A stretch of 64,000 nt of DNA from Erwinia_E haradaeae_F (GTDB taxonomy: Bacteria > Pseudomonadota > Gammaproteobacteria > Enterobacterales > Enterobacteriaceae), in NCBI RefSeq assembly GCF_900698855.1, contig NZ_LR217698.1, positions 1 through 64,000 on the forward strand. The letters are read 5' to 3'. Below, in pieces: positions 39,605 to 48,188 of the stretch. The translations under genes were made by a program, and so were the position numbers. Below the pieces are notes generated by a model. The model was given only the letters and a program-made list of their open reading frames with translations. It searched no databases and had not been told where the DNA came from. The first letter of the stretch is position 1. Each line of letters begins with the position of its first letter.

Positions 39605-40987
39605 TTAAAGCGTTTTAGCCTTTTCTAATGCTTCGTCAATTACACCTACCATATAAAAAGCTTGCTCAGGAAGATGATCATATTTACCCTCCATGATATC
39701 TTTAAATCCACGTATCGTATCTGTTAACGATACGTATTTTCCAGGGGAGCCAGTAAATATTTCTGCAACAAAGAACGGTTGGGAAAGAAAACGTTGTATC
39801 TTTCGAGCTCGTGTTACGACTAGCTTATCTTCTTCTGATAATTCATCCATACCAAGTATGGCAATAATATCTTTTAATTCTCTGTAACGCTGTAAAAGGG
39901 ATTGAATACCGCATGCAGTATCGTAGTGCTCTTGTCCAACAATAAGAGGGTCTAGTTGACGACTAGTTGATTCTAGAGGATCTACGGCTGGATAGATTCC
40001 TAGAGCAGAAATCTGACGACTGAGTACTACAGTAGCGTCTAAATGAGAGAAAGTTGTAGCTGGTGATGGATCAGTCAAGTCATCTGCAGGAACGTAAACA
40101 GCCTGAATTGATGTAATGGAGCCAGTCCTCGTTGAGGTGATTCGTTCCTGTAGCATACCCATTTCTTCTGCTAGAGTGGGCTGATATCCTACTGCAGAAG
40201 GCATTCGTCCTAATAGAGCTGATACTTCTGTGCCAGCTAGAGTGTAGCGATAAATATTATCAATAAACAATAGTACTTCTTTGCCTTCATCTCGAAATTT
40301 TTCAGCTATAGTTAGACCAGTTAAAGCAACTCGAAGACGGTTTCCTGGGGGCTCATTCATTTGTCCATAAACAAGCGTAACTTTATCAATTACTTTTGAT
40401 TCAATCATCTCATGATAAAAATCATTTCCTTCACGGGTTCTTTCACCTACGCCAGTAAATACGGCAAAACCAGAATGTTCAGCTGCAATATTTCGAATTA
40501 GCTCCATCATATTCACAGTTTTTCCTACACCCGCACCACCAAATAATCCTACTTTACCACCTTTCGCAAAGGGGCACATTAAGTCAATCACCTTAATTCC
40601 AGTTTCTAGTAGTTCTTGAGAGCTAGTTTGTTCTGAATAAGCAGGTGCAGGTCGATGAATGGGCCAACGTTCTTTTGAATCAATACTTCCTTTCATATCG
40701 ATTGGCTCACCAAGTACATTCATTATTCGACCAAGTGTAGCGCTTCCTACTGGAACTTGAATTGGGTGCTGAAGATCTAATACTGTAATACCACGTTTTA
40801 ATCCATCTGATGAACCCATAGCTATCGCACGAACAACTCCACCACCTAATTGTTGCTGGACCTCTAAGATTAGGCGTTTTTGACGAGTATAGACTTCAAG
40901 TGCATTATATATTTTTGGTATAGTTTCTTGAGGAAACTCTACATCTACCACTGCGCCGATTACTTGAATAATTTTCCCGATGCTCAT
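39605..40987 (-). CDS. atpD: ATP synthase F1 beta subunit
   Basis: Catalytic subunit. The 460 residues equal E. coli. The P-loop GGAGVGKTV (about 149-157), the catalytic glutamate region VGERTREGND, YGQMNEPPGNR and the DELSEED lever are intact. The region just upstream carries two copies of its ribosome binding site (40990-41016), and the gap to atpG is 173 bases, far longer than in E. coli. Confidence 0.99.
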   Translation of the reverse strand: MSIGKIIQVIGAVVDVEFPQETIPKIYNALEVYTRQKRLILEVQQQLGGGVVRAIAMGSSDGLKRGITVLDLQHPIQVPVGSATLGRIMNVLGEPIDMKGSIDSKERWPIHRPAPAYSEQTSSQELLETGIKVIDLMCPFAKGGKVGLFGGAGVGKTVNMMELIRNIAAEHSGFAVFTGVGERTREGNDFYHEMIESKVIDKVTLVYGQMNEPPGNRLRVALTGLTIAEKFRDEGKEVLLFIDNIYRYTLAGTEVSALLGRMPSAVGYQPTLAEEMGMLQERITSTRTGSITSIQAVYVPADDLTDPSPATTFSHLDATVVLSRQISALGIYPAVDPLESTSRQLDPLIVGQEHYDTACGIQSLLQRYRELKDIIAILGMDELSEEDKLVVTRARKIQRFLSQPFFVAEIFTGSPGKYVSLTDTIRGFKDIMEGKYDHLPEQAFYMVGVIDEALEKAKTL

Positions 40988-40989
40988 TT

Positions 40990-41016
40990 ATTAATCCTCT
41001 ATTGATTAATCCTCTA
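40990..41016 (-). repeat. Tandemly duplicated ribosome binding site before atpD
   Basis: The 12-mer TAGAGGATTAAT (minus strand) occurs twice with a 15-base period. The proximal copy places AGAGGA about 7 bases before the atpD ATG; the distal copy is 15 bases further. This is a short tandem duplication in a leader, probably from slippage. Confidence 0.7.
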
Positions 41017-41160
41017 ATTATGATTTTATGTTATTTTATCTGATTTAGTTATATTTTAGGAGAAGATTAGGATTAGTTATTCAAATAGTTGAGAAGTTTA
41101 TCATAGAATTTGATATGCATTTAATCTTGTTCTATATATTTTTGTTTTTTTAATTACGAT

Positions 41161-42030
41161 TTAAACGGCAGAGGCTCCTCCAATAATCTCGGTTAATTCC
41201 TGAGTAATACCAGCTTGTCGTGCTTTATTGTATACTAGTTGTAATTCTTTAATGAGAGCCTCTCCGTTATCGGTGGCAGTTTTCATTGCAAGCATGCGAG
41301 CTGCTTGTTCGCTAGCCAAGTTTTCTACGACAGATTGGTATACTTGAGACTCAATATAACGTTGTAACAATGTTTCTAATAAAGTTTTTGGATCAGGTTC
41401 GTATAGATAGTCCCATGTTTTGTTTGAAATTAAATTAGTAGATTTGTCTTCAGGAGATAAAGGTAGTAGTTGTACTATTTCTGGGGACTGAGAAATGGTA
41501 TTAATAAATTTATTGCTAACGAGATACAATTGATCTATGCGTTCTTTATTATACAATTGCAGCATTGCCTGAACAGGGCCTATTAAATTAGATAGAGTTG
41601 GCTGATCGTTTATACCATGTAGTTGAGCAACTATCTGAACGTCAATTGATTTAAAAAACGCCCCTCCTTTTAATCCTACAATAGCTAGATCATTTTCTAT
41701 TTTTTTCTCATATGAGTTCTGCATGTGGATTAGTAATTTCTTAAAGAGATGAAAATTTAAACTTCCACATAATCCACGATCGGTAGATATGACTATATAT
41801 CCTCTTCGCTTAACATTGCGTATATTTAAGTAAGGGTGTTTGTATTCTAAATTTGCTGAAGTAATATGGGTAATTACTTTTCGTATAGATTCTGCGTAAG
41901 GACGACTCATAGCCATTCTTTCTTGGGATTTACGCATTTTCGAAGCTGCAACCATTTCCATTGCTTTAGTAATTTTTTGTGTCTTTTGTACACAGAGGAT
42001 TTTATTTCGTATCTCTTTTGCGTTAGACAT
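41161..42030 (-). CDS. atpG: ATP synthase F1 gamma subunit
   Basis: Central rotor shaft. The protein has 289 residues (E. coli 287). The N-terminal helix (MSNAKEIRNKI, QKITKAMEMVAASKM) and the C-terminal helix (TDNGEALIKELQLVYNKARQAGITQELTEIIGGA) are conserved; the central Rossmann-like part shows STDRGLCGSLN. A GGAGAAG ribosome binding site precedes the ATG. Confidence 0.98.
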   Translation of the reverse strand: MSNAKEIRNKILCVQKTQKITKAMEMVAASKMRKSQERMAMSRPYAESIRKVITHITSANLEYKHPYLNIRNVKRRGYIVISTDRGLCGSLNFHLFKKLLIHMQNSYEKKIENDLAIVGLKGGAFFKSIDVQIVAQLHGINDQPTLSNLIGPVQAMLQLYNKERIDQLYLVSNKFINTISQSPEIVQLLPLSPEDKSTNLISNKTWDYLYEPDPKTLLETLLQRYIESQVYQSVVENLASEQAARMLAMKTATDNGEALIKELQLVYNKARQAGITQELTEIIGGASAV

Positions 42031-42084
42031 AAGCTTCTCCGCAAGGTCCTATTTAATATACTCTTGAAATAAAAATATAGGATC

Positions 42085-43626
42085 TTACCAGGATTGTGTT
42101 TGTTTAAATTTTTCTAATAGATGGTTTATTTGTTCTTTTATTTCATTATTAAAATTGCCAGATTCGTTAATATTAGTTAATAGCGTCTTATATTTACAAT
42201 AAGCGTATTCTAGAAGTGATTTCTCAAAACTACCTATGTTGCGTAGGTTCACGTTATGTAAAAATCCATGCTCTGCCGCAAAAAGCATCAGGCTTTGCTC
42301 TGCCACGGACATCGGTAGATGTTGTTTTTGTTTTAGTAATTCAGTTATTTTTTGACCATGATTTAGCTGTTTACGAGTAACCTCGTCTAAATCTGAAGCA
42401 AATTGTGAGAAGGCTTCTAGTTCACGATATTGTGCTAAAGCAGTACGAATTCCGCTAGATAATTTCTTTATAATAGGAGTCTGAGCTGCACTACCCACTC
42501 GAGAAACTGAGATTCCTGGATTAATTGCTGGCCGGATACCAGAATTAAATAAGCTAGTCTCTAAGAAAATCTGACCATCAGTAATGGAGATAACATTAGT
42601 AGGTATAAAGGCAGATACATCTCCTGTCTGAGTTTCAATAATTGGTAGAACCGTTAGAGAGCCAGTTCTGCCTTTTACCTTACCGTTAGTAGCTTGTTCT
42701 ACATAACTTTCATTTACTCGGGAAGCTCGTTCTAGTAAACGAGAATGTAAGTAAAAAATATCACCAGGAAAAGCTTCTCGGCCTGGAGGTCGGTGAAGTA
42801 ATAGAGATATTTGTCGATAAGCAACAGCTTGTTTGGATAAGTCATCGTAGACCACTAATACGTCTTCACCACGATCACGAAAGTATTCACCCATCGTACA
42901 GCCAGCGTATGGAGCTAAATATTGCAGAGCAGCAGGTTCAGACGCAGTAGCTGCAACTATAATTGTATTAGATATCGCATTATTTTCTTCAAGTTTTCGA
43001 ACTATATTGGCAATAGTAGATGATTTTTGACCGATCGCAACATAAATACACTTTATGCCAGAATTGCGTTGATTTATTATCGCATCAATGGCGATTGTGG
43101 TTTTACCAGTTTGTCGATCACCAATGATTAGTTCGCGCTGCCCTCGTCCAATAGGAATCATTGCATCAATTGCTTTATATCCTGTCTGGAGAGGTTGGTC
43201 AACCATTTTTCTGTCAATTACGCCAGGTGCAATGGTTTCTATTGGTAAGAAACCATCATTGTTAATAATTCCTTTTCCGTCAATAGCTTCTCCTAGAGTG
43301 TTAACAACACGGCCTAATAAACCAGACCCAACTGGCACTTCGAGAATACGTCCTGTGCACTTAACTATCATACCCTCAGATAGATTGGTATATATCCCCA
43401 TCACTACTGCGCTGACAGAGTCTCGTTCTAGGTTGAGTGCAATAGCATAACAGTCATTGGGAAGGCTGATCATTTCAGATTGCATGACATCAGTTAGGCC
43501 ATGTATGCGAATGATGCCATCACTTACAGAAATAATAGTCCCTTGGTTATGAGTTGTGCTGACGATATTAAATTGAGCAATACGTTCTCTGATTAATGTA
43601 CTAATTTCAGTGGCATTTAATTGCAT
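42085..43626 (-). CDS. atpA: ATP synthase F1 alpha subunit
   Basis: Non-catalytic nucleotide-binding subunit. The 513 residues equal E. coli. The P-loop GDRQTGKTTIAIDA (about 169) and the arginine finger region NPGISVSRVGSAAQ (about 373) are intact. The C-terminal segment is more divergent (LLEYAYCKYKTLLTNINESGN). A strong AAGGAAAGAG ribosome binding site precedes the ATG, 14 bases after the atpH stop. Confidence 0.99.
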   Translation of the reverse strand: MQLNATEISTLIRERIAQFNIVSTTHNQGTIISVSDGIIRIHGLTDVMQSEMISLPNDCYAIALNLERDSVSAVVMGIYTNLSEGMIVKCTGRILEVPVGSGLLGRVVNTLGEAIDGKGIINNDGFLPIETIAPGVIDRKMVDQPLQTGYKAIDAMIPIGRGQRELIIGDRQTGKTTIAIDAIINQRNSGIKCIYVAIGQKSSTIANIVRKLEENNAISNTIIVAATASEPAALQYLAPYAGCTMGEYFRDRGEDVLVVYDDLSKQAVAYRQISLLLHRPPGREAFPGDIFYLHSRLLERASRVNESYVEQATNGKVKGRTGSLTVLPIIETQTGDVSAFIPTNVISITDGQIFLETSLFNSGIRPAINPGISVSRVGSAAQTPIIKKLSSGIRTALAQYRELEAFSQFASDLDEVTRKQLNHGQKITELLKQKQHLPMSVAEQSLMLFAAEHGFLHNVNLRNIGSFEKSLLEYAYCKYKTLLTNINESGNFNNEIKEQINHLLEKFKQTQSW

Positions 43627-43639
43627 TTACTCTTTCCTT

Positions 43640-44185
43640 TTAAGACTTAAGGACCTTAGTTAATTGTTCAATTCGATTTCGTATGCTACCATCAATGACT
43701 ATGTCACCCATTCGTATGATAAGGCCGGCTATTAATGATGTGTCAATCGTATAATTGAGTTTAACTTTACTGGATAAATGTTTTTCCATCGCTATTTGAA
43801 TGTTATTCATCTGAATAACATTTAGTTTTTTGGCAGATAATATTTCCAGTTCAATAATGGCCTCATATCTAGTACGAAGTTGAATAAACTTCTCCAATAT
43901 GTTAGAAAGAAGCGATAGACGTTTATTTTCAGATAATATCCTTATGAAATTTTGAACATGATGATCTAGCTGATCTCCACATATTTTTATAAAAATATCC
44001 GATAGAATATAAGGTGCTAAAGGTTTTGATATTAGAATCTGAACAGATGGGTAGGATATCACTAATGTAGTAAATGTTAATGCTCTTTGCCATTGATCCA
44101 GACAGTTTTGTCTGATAGAAAAATCAAATGCTGCTTTTGCATAAGGACGAGCTAGTGTAATTAAGTCGAGAGTCTGGTTTTTCAT
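43640..44185 (-). CDS. atpH: ATP synthase F1 delta subunit
   Basis: Joins the F1 head to the peripheral stalk. The protein has 181 residues (E. coli 177). LARPYAKAAFDF at the N-terminus and KVKLNYTIDTSLIAGLIIRMGDIVIDGSIRNRIEQL at the C-terminus are typical. The start lies inside a perfect 16-bp tandem repeat. The downstream ATG (44185) is in frame and gives MKNQTLDLITLARPY. An upstream copy of the ATG at 44201 overlaps the atpF stop but is out of frame. No good ribosome binding site precedes either. Confidence 0.96.
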   Translation of the reverse strand: MKNQTLDLITLARPYAKAAFDFSIRQNCLDQWQRALTFTTLVISYPSVQILISKPLAPYILSDIFIKICGDQLDHHVQNFIRILSENKRLSLLSNILEKFIQLRTRYEAIIELEILSAKKLNVIQMNNIQIAMEKHLSSKVKLNYTIDTSLIAGLIIRMGDIVIDGSIRNRIEQLTKVLKS

Positions 44186-44204
44186 TATTCTGGTTTTTCA
44201 TTAT
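44173..44204 (-). repeat. 16-bp perfect tandem duplication at the atpF-atpH junction
   Basis: TCTGGTTTTTCATTAT occurs twice back to back (44173-44188, 44189-44204). Each copy carries the same start-like ATG AAA AAC CAG on the minus strand. The upstream copy overlaps the atpF stop as TAATG and opens a 25-codon frame that does not match atpH. Confidence 0.9.
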
Positions 44205-44674
44205 GATAGTTCATTGATTATTTTGTTTACGATATTCCCATGCTCTTCTTCATCTAATGATCGTTCGATTATTTGTTGAACTGCTGACATAATAAGTTCT
44301 GTAACTTGTTTGCGTAAATCTTCACGCATGAGTTGATGTTCTTTGTGAATTATAGCTTGTGCTTCAGTAAGTATTTTTTTACGTTCTTGCATAGCGGCGG
44401 TTTTAGCTTCGTTTAAAAGTTGTGAACGGTTTTCGTATGCTTCTTCTAAAATAAGCCGCGCGTTATCTTTTGCTTTTTGAATCTGGTTAACTACGTTAAG
44501 TTTTGATAGTTCTAAGTCTTTTTTAGCATGCTCGACGGAATTAAAGGCGTCAGAAACTTCCTTCTGGCGTTGTTCGATAGCGTTTATTAGTGGCGGCCAT
44601 ACATATTTCATGCAGAATCCAACAAAGATGATAAATGCGATAGCTTGGCCAAGGATAGTGGCATTAATGTCCAT
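44201..44674 (-). CDS. atpF: ATP synthase Fo b subunit
   Basis: Peripheral stalk subunit with one N-terminal membrane helix (about residues 5-25, ILGQAIAFIIFVGFCMKYVWPP) and a long charged coiled coil. The protein has 157 residues (E. coli 156). It has the best ribosome binding site in the window, AGGAGGTG. Its stop is inside the 16-bp tandem duplication that affects atpH. Confidence 0.97.
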   Translation of the reverse strand: MDINATILGQAIAFIIFVGFCMKYVWPPLINAIEQRQKEVSDAFNSVEHAKKDLELSKLNVVNQIQKAKDNARLILEEAYENRSQLLNEAKTAAMQERKKILTEAQAIIHKEHQLMREDLRKQVTELIMSAVQQIIERSLDEEEHGNIVNKIINELS

Positions 44675-44780
44675 TGAAAGGCACCTCCTAGTAAAATCAA
44701 CTATTGCCTTTTTTCTGTATTAGGGTCGTGGCATTATTAATCGTGGTAAGGTTAGAGAATTAGACTACGTAAACTGATGT

Positions 44781-45023
44781 TTATGATACAACGGCAAACA
44801 TCATGTATAATCCCAATCCTACTGCTATCATTGGGATAGCGTCAACCAAACCCATAATCACAAAAAATTGTGTACGAAGGAGTGGTATTAAGTCTGGTTG
44901 ACGCGCAGCACCTTCTAGAAATTTTCCTCCCAACATGCCAATACCAATTGCAGCACCAATAGCTGCAAGACCCATCATAATAGCAGCAGACATGTATAAT
45001 AGATCCATATTGAAGTTTGCCAT
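44781..45023 (-). CDS. atpE: ATP synthase Fo c subunit
   Basis: Proton-carrying rotor ring subunit with two membrane helices. It has 80 residues from the ATG at 45023 (E. coli 79). The frame is open 17 codons upstream, but GGAG at 6 bases spacing and MANFNMDLLYMSAA identify the start. The essential aspartate is in MGLVDAIPMIAVG, and the polar loop ARQPDL is intact. The sequence is almost identical to E. coli. Confidence 0.98.
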   Translation of the reverse strand: MANFNMDLLYMSAAIMMGLAAIGAAIGIGMLGGKFLEGAARQPDLIPLLRTQFFVIMGLVDAIPMIAVGLGLYMMFAVVS

Positions 45024-45133
45024 CATAATCTCCATGTTTTTATATTTTTTTAAATAAATTAAACTAAGATTCAATCATATATTCTTTTATTATTATAGAG
45101 CTATATTTCTTTTAGAATATTACATTAATATTC

Positions 45134-45955
45134 TTATTCTTCGGACGCCATTGAAAGATAGACAATCGTTAGAACCATAAACAGAAATGCTTGAAGAGAA
45201 ATAATGAGGATATGAAAGATTGCCCATGGCACGCTGAGTAGCCATTGTGACCACCATGGAAGTAAACCTGCAATCAAGATAAAGATTAATTCTCCTGCAT
45301 ACATGTTACCAAAAAGTCTCAAACCGAGAGATATAGGTTTAGATAAAAGGCTAACACCTTCTAAAATAAGATTAATTGGAATAAAAATTGGGTGGGTAAA
45401 TGGCTTGCGTATTAGTTCTGTACTAAAACCTCTTATTCCTTTTATTTTTAAACTATAAAATAACATTAATAGAAATATTCCTATTGCCATAGAAAGGGTA
45501 ACATTAACATCTGCAGAAGGGACTATTCTTAATGCTGGAAGGTGAAATAAGACATGTTCTCCCATCGACGGTAGCAGGTCTATTGGCAATATATCCATTA
45601 AATTCATTAGGAATACCCAGACAAAAATAGTTAAAGATAGAGGAGCAATTATTGTACTTTTTCCATGGTACATTTCGCGTACGTTTTTGTCGATGAAATG
45701 AATTATTAATTCAATACAAGCCTGCAGCTTTCCAGGTACGCCAGTCGTTGCGAATTTAGCTGCATAACGAAATAAAGCCAAAAAAAATATACCTAATATA
45801 ACAGAGAAAAATATAGAGTCAATATTTAAGATCCAAAATGTGGTTATTTCATCATTTGAATGCATAACCTTTAGATTATTCAGATTGATTCGAAGATGCT
45901 CTAGATGATGAGTAATGTATTCCTTCGGTGATGTAGAGATTTCTTCTACAGACAT
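45134..45955 (-). CDS. atpB: ATP synthase Fo a subunit
   Basis: Proton-channel stator subunit of the inner membrane. The protein has 273 residues (E. coli 271). The essential arginine lies in SLGLRLFGNMYAGELIF, and SLQAFLFMVLTIVYLS closes the protein. An AAGGTAC ribosome binding site precedes the ATG. It is the first gene of atpBEFHAGDC here; atpI is missing, and 1.7 kb of gene-free DNA lies upstream, which must hold the operon promoter. Confidence 0.98.
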   Translation of the reverse strand: MSVEEISTSPKEYITHHLEHLRINLNNLKVMHSNDEITTFWILNIDSIFFSVILGIFFLALFRYAAKFATTGVPGKLQACIELIIHFIDKNVREMYHGKSTIIAPLSLTIFVWVFLMNLMDILPIDLLPSMGEHVLFHLPALRIVPSADVNVTLSMAIGIFLLMLFYSLKIKGIRGFSTELIRKPFTHPIFIPINLILEGVSLLSKPISLGLRLFGNMYAGELIFILIAGLLPWWSQWLLSVPWAIFHILIISLQAFLFMVLTIVYLSMASEE

Positions 45956-47578
45956 AATGTACCTTACCCTGCGTCATTGATGTGAGTTGATTTGAGCATG
46001 CAGACTCATAAGACATAAATATACTTTTTATAGAATTTTAGTCAATCATTAATAATCATTAATAATCTTTAATTCAGATTTTAATTTTTATTTTTTTTAC
46101 ATCTCATTAAAGGATTATTATTAATTATTTTTAATCATAGATTCTTAAATAGTCTATTAACGAGTAGTTTATAATTTATTTATTTATTTATTTAGTGTAG
46201 CAATTATCGTTTCTTTTTTTCAAAAACTATTACTATAATTTTACGAAAACTCAAGGATAACAAATTTTTTAAGTAGAACAAAGTGTGTTCTAGTTTTTTT
46301 AAGTGAGATTTAATTTAATACAGTTAGAATCGATTCTAAAGTAGATTTACTTAAAATAAGTGAAGTTTTATAAAATCAAGATTTTTAATCTGTTATTATA
46401 TTGCAACAGAAACTAGAGTTTAGATTAGCGGAATTACTTAATTATTTTTATATTTAGATTAGGGGTTCAGATAATGATTAGTAGTACATTGTTGATTCAT
46501 TCAAGAACATAATGTTTATTATGACGTTTTAAGTATTAAGTTTATTATTATTTGATCATAGTTCATATAAAGATTACTTGTCTACGTTATCCAACGGGAT
46601 TGATAATTTTATTATCATCTTATTTATATATGATTTATTCTTTTCTGTATTTTTGCACAGAGCAATTGGATTTGTATAGTTTGTTTTAAAGTATTAATTG
46701 AATAATGTTTGGTTTGATCTAATATTTGTATATTGTTTCTGTGGTCTTTAATATTGATAATTGTAATCTAACTATATCAATTCGATTCAAAATCTTTTTA
46801 ATCAGTAAACAAAGGTCATTAATAATAGTCCACATATTTGAGAGGATTGTTTTCTATGTATTTTATAATGAATTGTATTAGGCTAATAAACTTCAATATT
46901 TTAAGCTTAACTCACGAATCTCAACTCAATTTTAGATTCATGTATTCATCAATATCAAGAGTCAAGAGAAAAATCTCGATCAGATTATTTTTTAATTTTT
47001 TATTGTTTAATCATTAATTTGTCTTTAAGATTCCATATATACGGTCTAAATTACTTAGTTAAAAATCAGTATAATATGAATCATGTATGCATGTTTGGCA
47101 TGGATTAGACATAACATGTATTTATCTTGAATTTGTTATGAGGATACAACCTTATTATGTGATATCTCTAATTTAGATAACGCGTTTATCTTAAAGTACA
47201 CTTAAGCTTAATCATCATTAGCATTTAGGATTCAAAATATTATACAACTTAAAAAAAAGAAAATTGTTAAACATTGGTTGAGGATTATTAATTATCTACA
47301 TGATAATTATAGTTGTTTAGAAAAATATGTCTTTCATGGGTTGATGGTAAATGCTTCTTGTTTATTAATTGATCATTTATCATAAGTAAATACGGATATG
47401 GATTCATGGTTTATTTTAAAAATGATACATAACTTTATATTATTTTAATTTATCTTTTAATTTTTCATCTTATTTGTTATTTTAATTTATTATATGTTTT
47501 ATTGCATTTTTCTTGATATATGTAAATTCTTAGTTATCTCCTTAGTTATCTTCTTAACTTTACCCTAAACATTATAAT
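45956..47578. other. Gene-free region between divergent atpB and gntK
   Basis: About 1.6 kb. In E. coli atpI and rsmG lie upstream of atpB; neither is recognisable. Contains a short tandem ATTAATAATC repeat near 46043-46064 and a TTTA microsatellite near 46178-46193. No gene, tRNA or clear promoter seen. Confidence 0.5.
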
Positions 47579-47616
47579 CGGTAGTATCTTCGAGCATGTA
47601 GTCGAGAATCATACCG
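47579..47616 (+). promoter_or_regulatory. Imperfect hairpin overlapping the gntK ribosome binding site
   Basis: CGGTA-GTAT-CTTCGA pairs with TCGAGAATCATACCG around the loop GCATGTAG: 5 bp, a 2-base mismatch, 2 bp, a mismatch, then 5 bp including one G-T. The right arm ends on the first G of GGAG (47616-47619), 8 bases before the gntK ATG. It could mask the ribosome binding site. Its GC is high for this genome. Regulation is inferred. Confidence 0.4.
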
Positions 47617-47627
47617 GAGCAATAATA

Positions 47628-48188
47628 ATGCATACAGTCTTTTTAGATCATTATCTTTTTGTATTTATGGGTGTATCTGGAAGTGGTAAATCAACTGTTG
47701 CAAATACAGTTGCCTATAAGTTACAAGCCGCTGTGCTTGATGGTGATTTTCTTCACCCTCGATCTAATATAAAAAAAATGGCTTCGGGTTGTCCGCTTAA
47801 CGATGATGACCGACGTCCATGGTTAGAATCCATAAATGCTGCTGCATTTGCTATGCAATGCACTAATCAGATTTCATTGATTGTCTGTTCTGCATTAAAA
47901 AAAAGTTATCGAAATATTTTACGATTTGGTCATTCCAATCTTTTTTTTATTTATCTTAGGGGTGATTTTAATGTCATAAAGTCACGTCTTCAGACACGAA
48001 AAGGGCACTTTTTTCAACCACAAATGCTCCGAACTCAATTCGCCGTTTTGGAGCCTCCTGAGGCTGAAGAAAAAGATGTATTCTCTATTGATATTTATCC
48101 ACCTATAGATAAAGTGATTTCTATTACATTAAAAACTATCGAAGAAATAATTAAAAATCATAATACAATACATAGTGAGGTTGCATGA
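47628..48188 (+). CDS. gntK: Gluconokinase
   Basis: Phosphorylates gluconate to 6-phosphogluconate with ATP. The protein has 186 residues (E. coli GntK 175). The P-loop GVSGSGKSTVA lies near residue 16, followed by DGDFLHPRSNIKKMASG, LNDDDRRPWL, VCSALKKSYR and RKGHFFQPQML. The C-terminus is about 10 residues longer. Its stop overlaps the gntU start (ATGA), so the transporter and kinase are coupled, as in the E. coli gntRKU operon; the repressor gntR is absent here. Confidence 0.95.
   Translation: MHTVFLDHYLFVFMGVSGSGKSTVANTVAYKLQAAVLDGDFLHPRSNIKKMASGCPLNDDDRRPWLESINAAAFAMQCTNQISLIVCSALKKSYRNILRFGHSNLFFIYLRGDFNVIKSRLQTRKGHFFQPQMLRTQFAVLEPPEAEEKDVFSIDIYPPIDKVISITLKTIEEIIKNHNTIHSEVA

Noticed and set aside
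46170..46195. TTTA microsatellite and nearby ATTAATAATC repeat
   Set aside because: Too short and simple to be more than slippage in AT-rich DNA; no CRISPR-like spacing.
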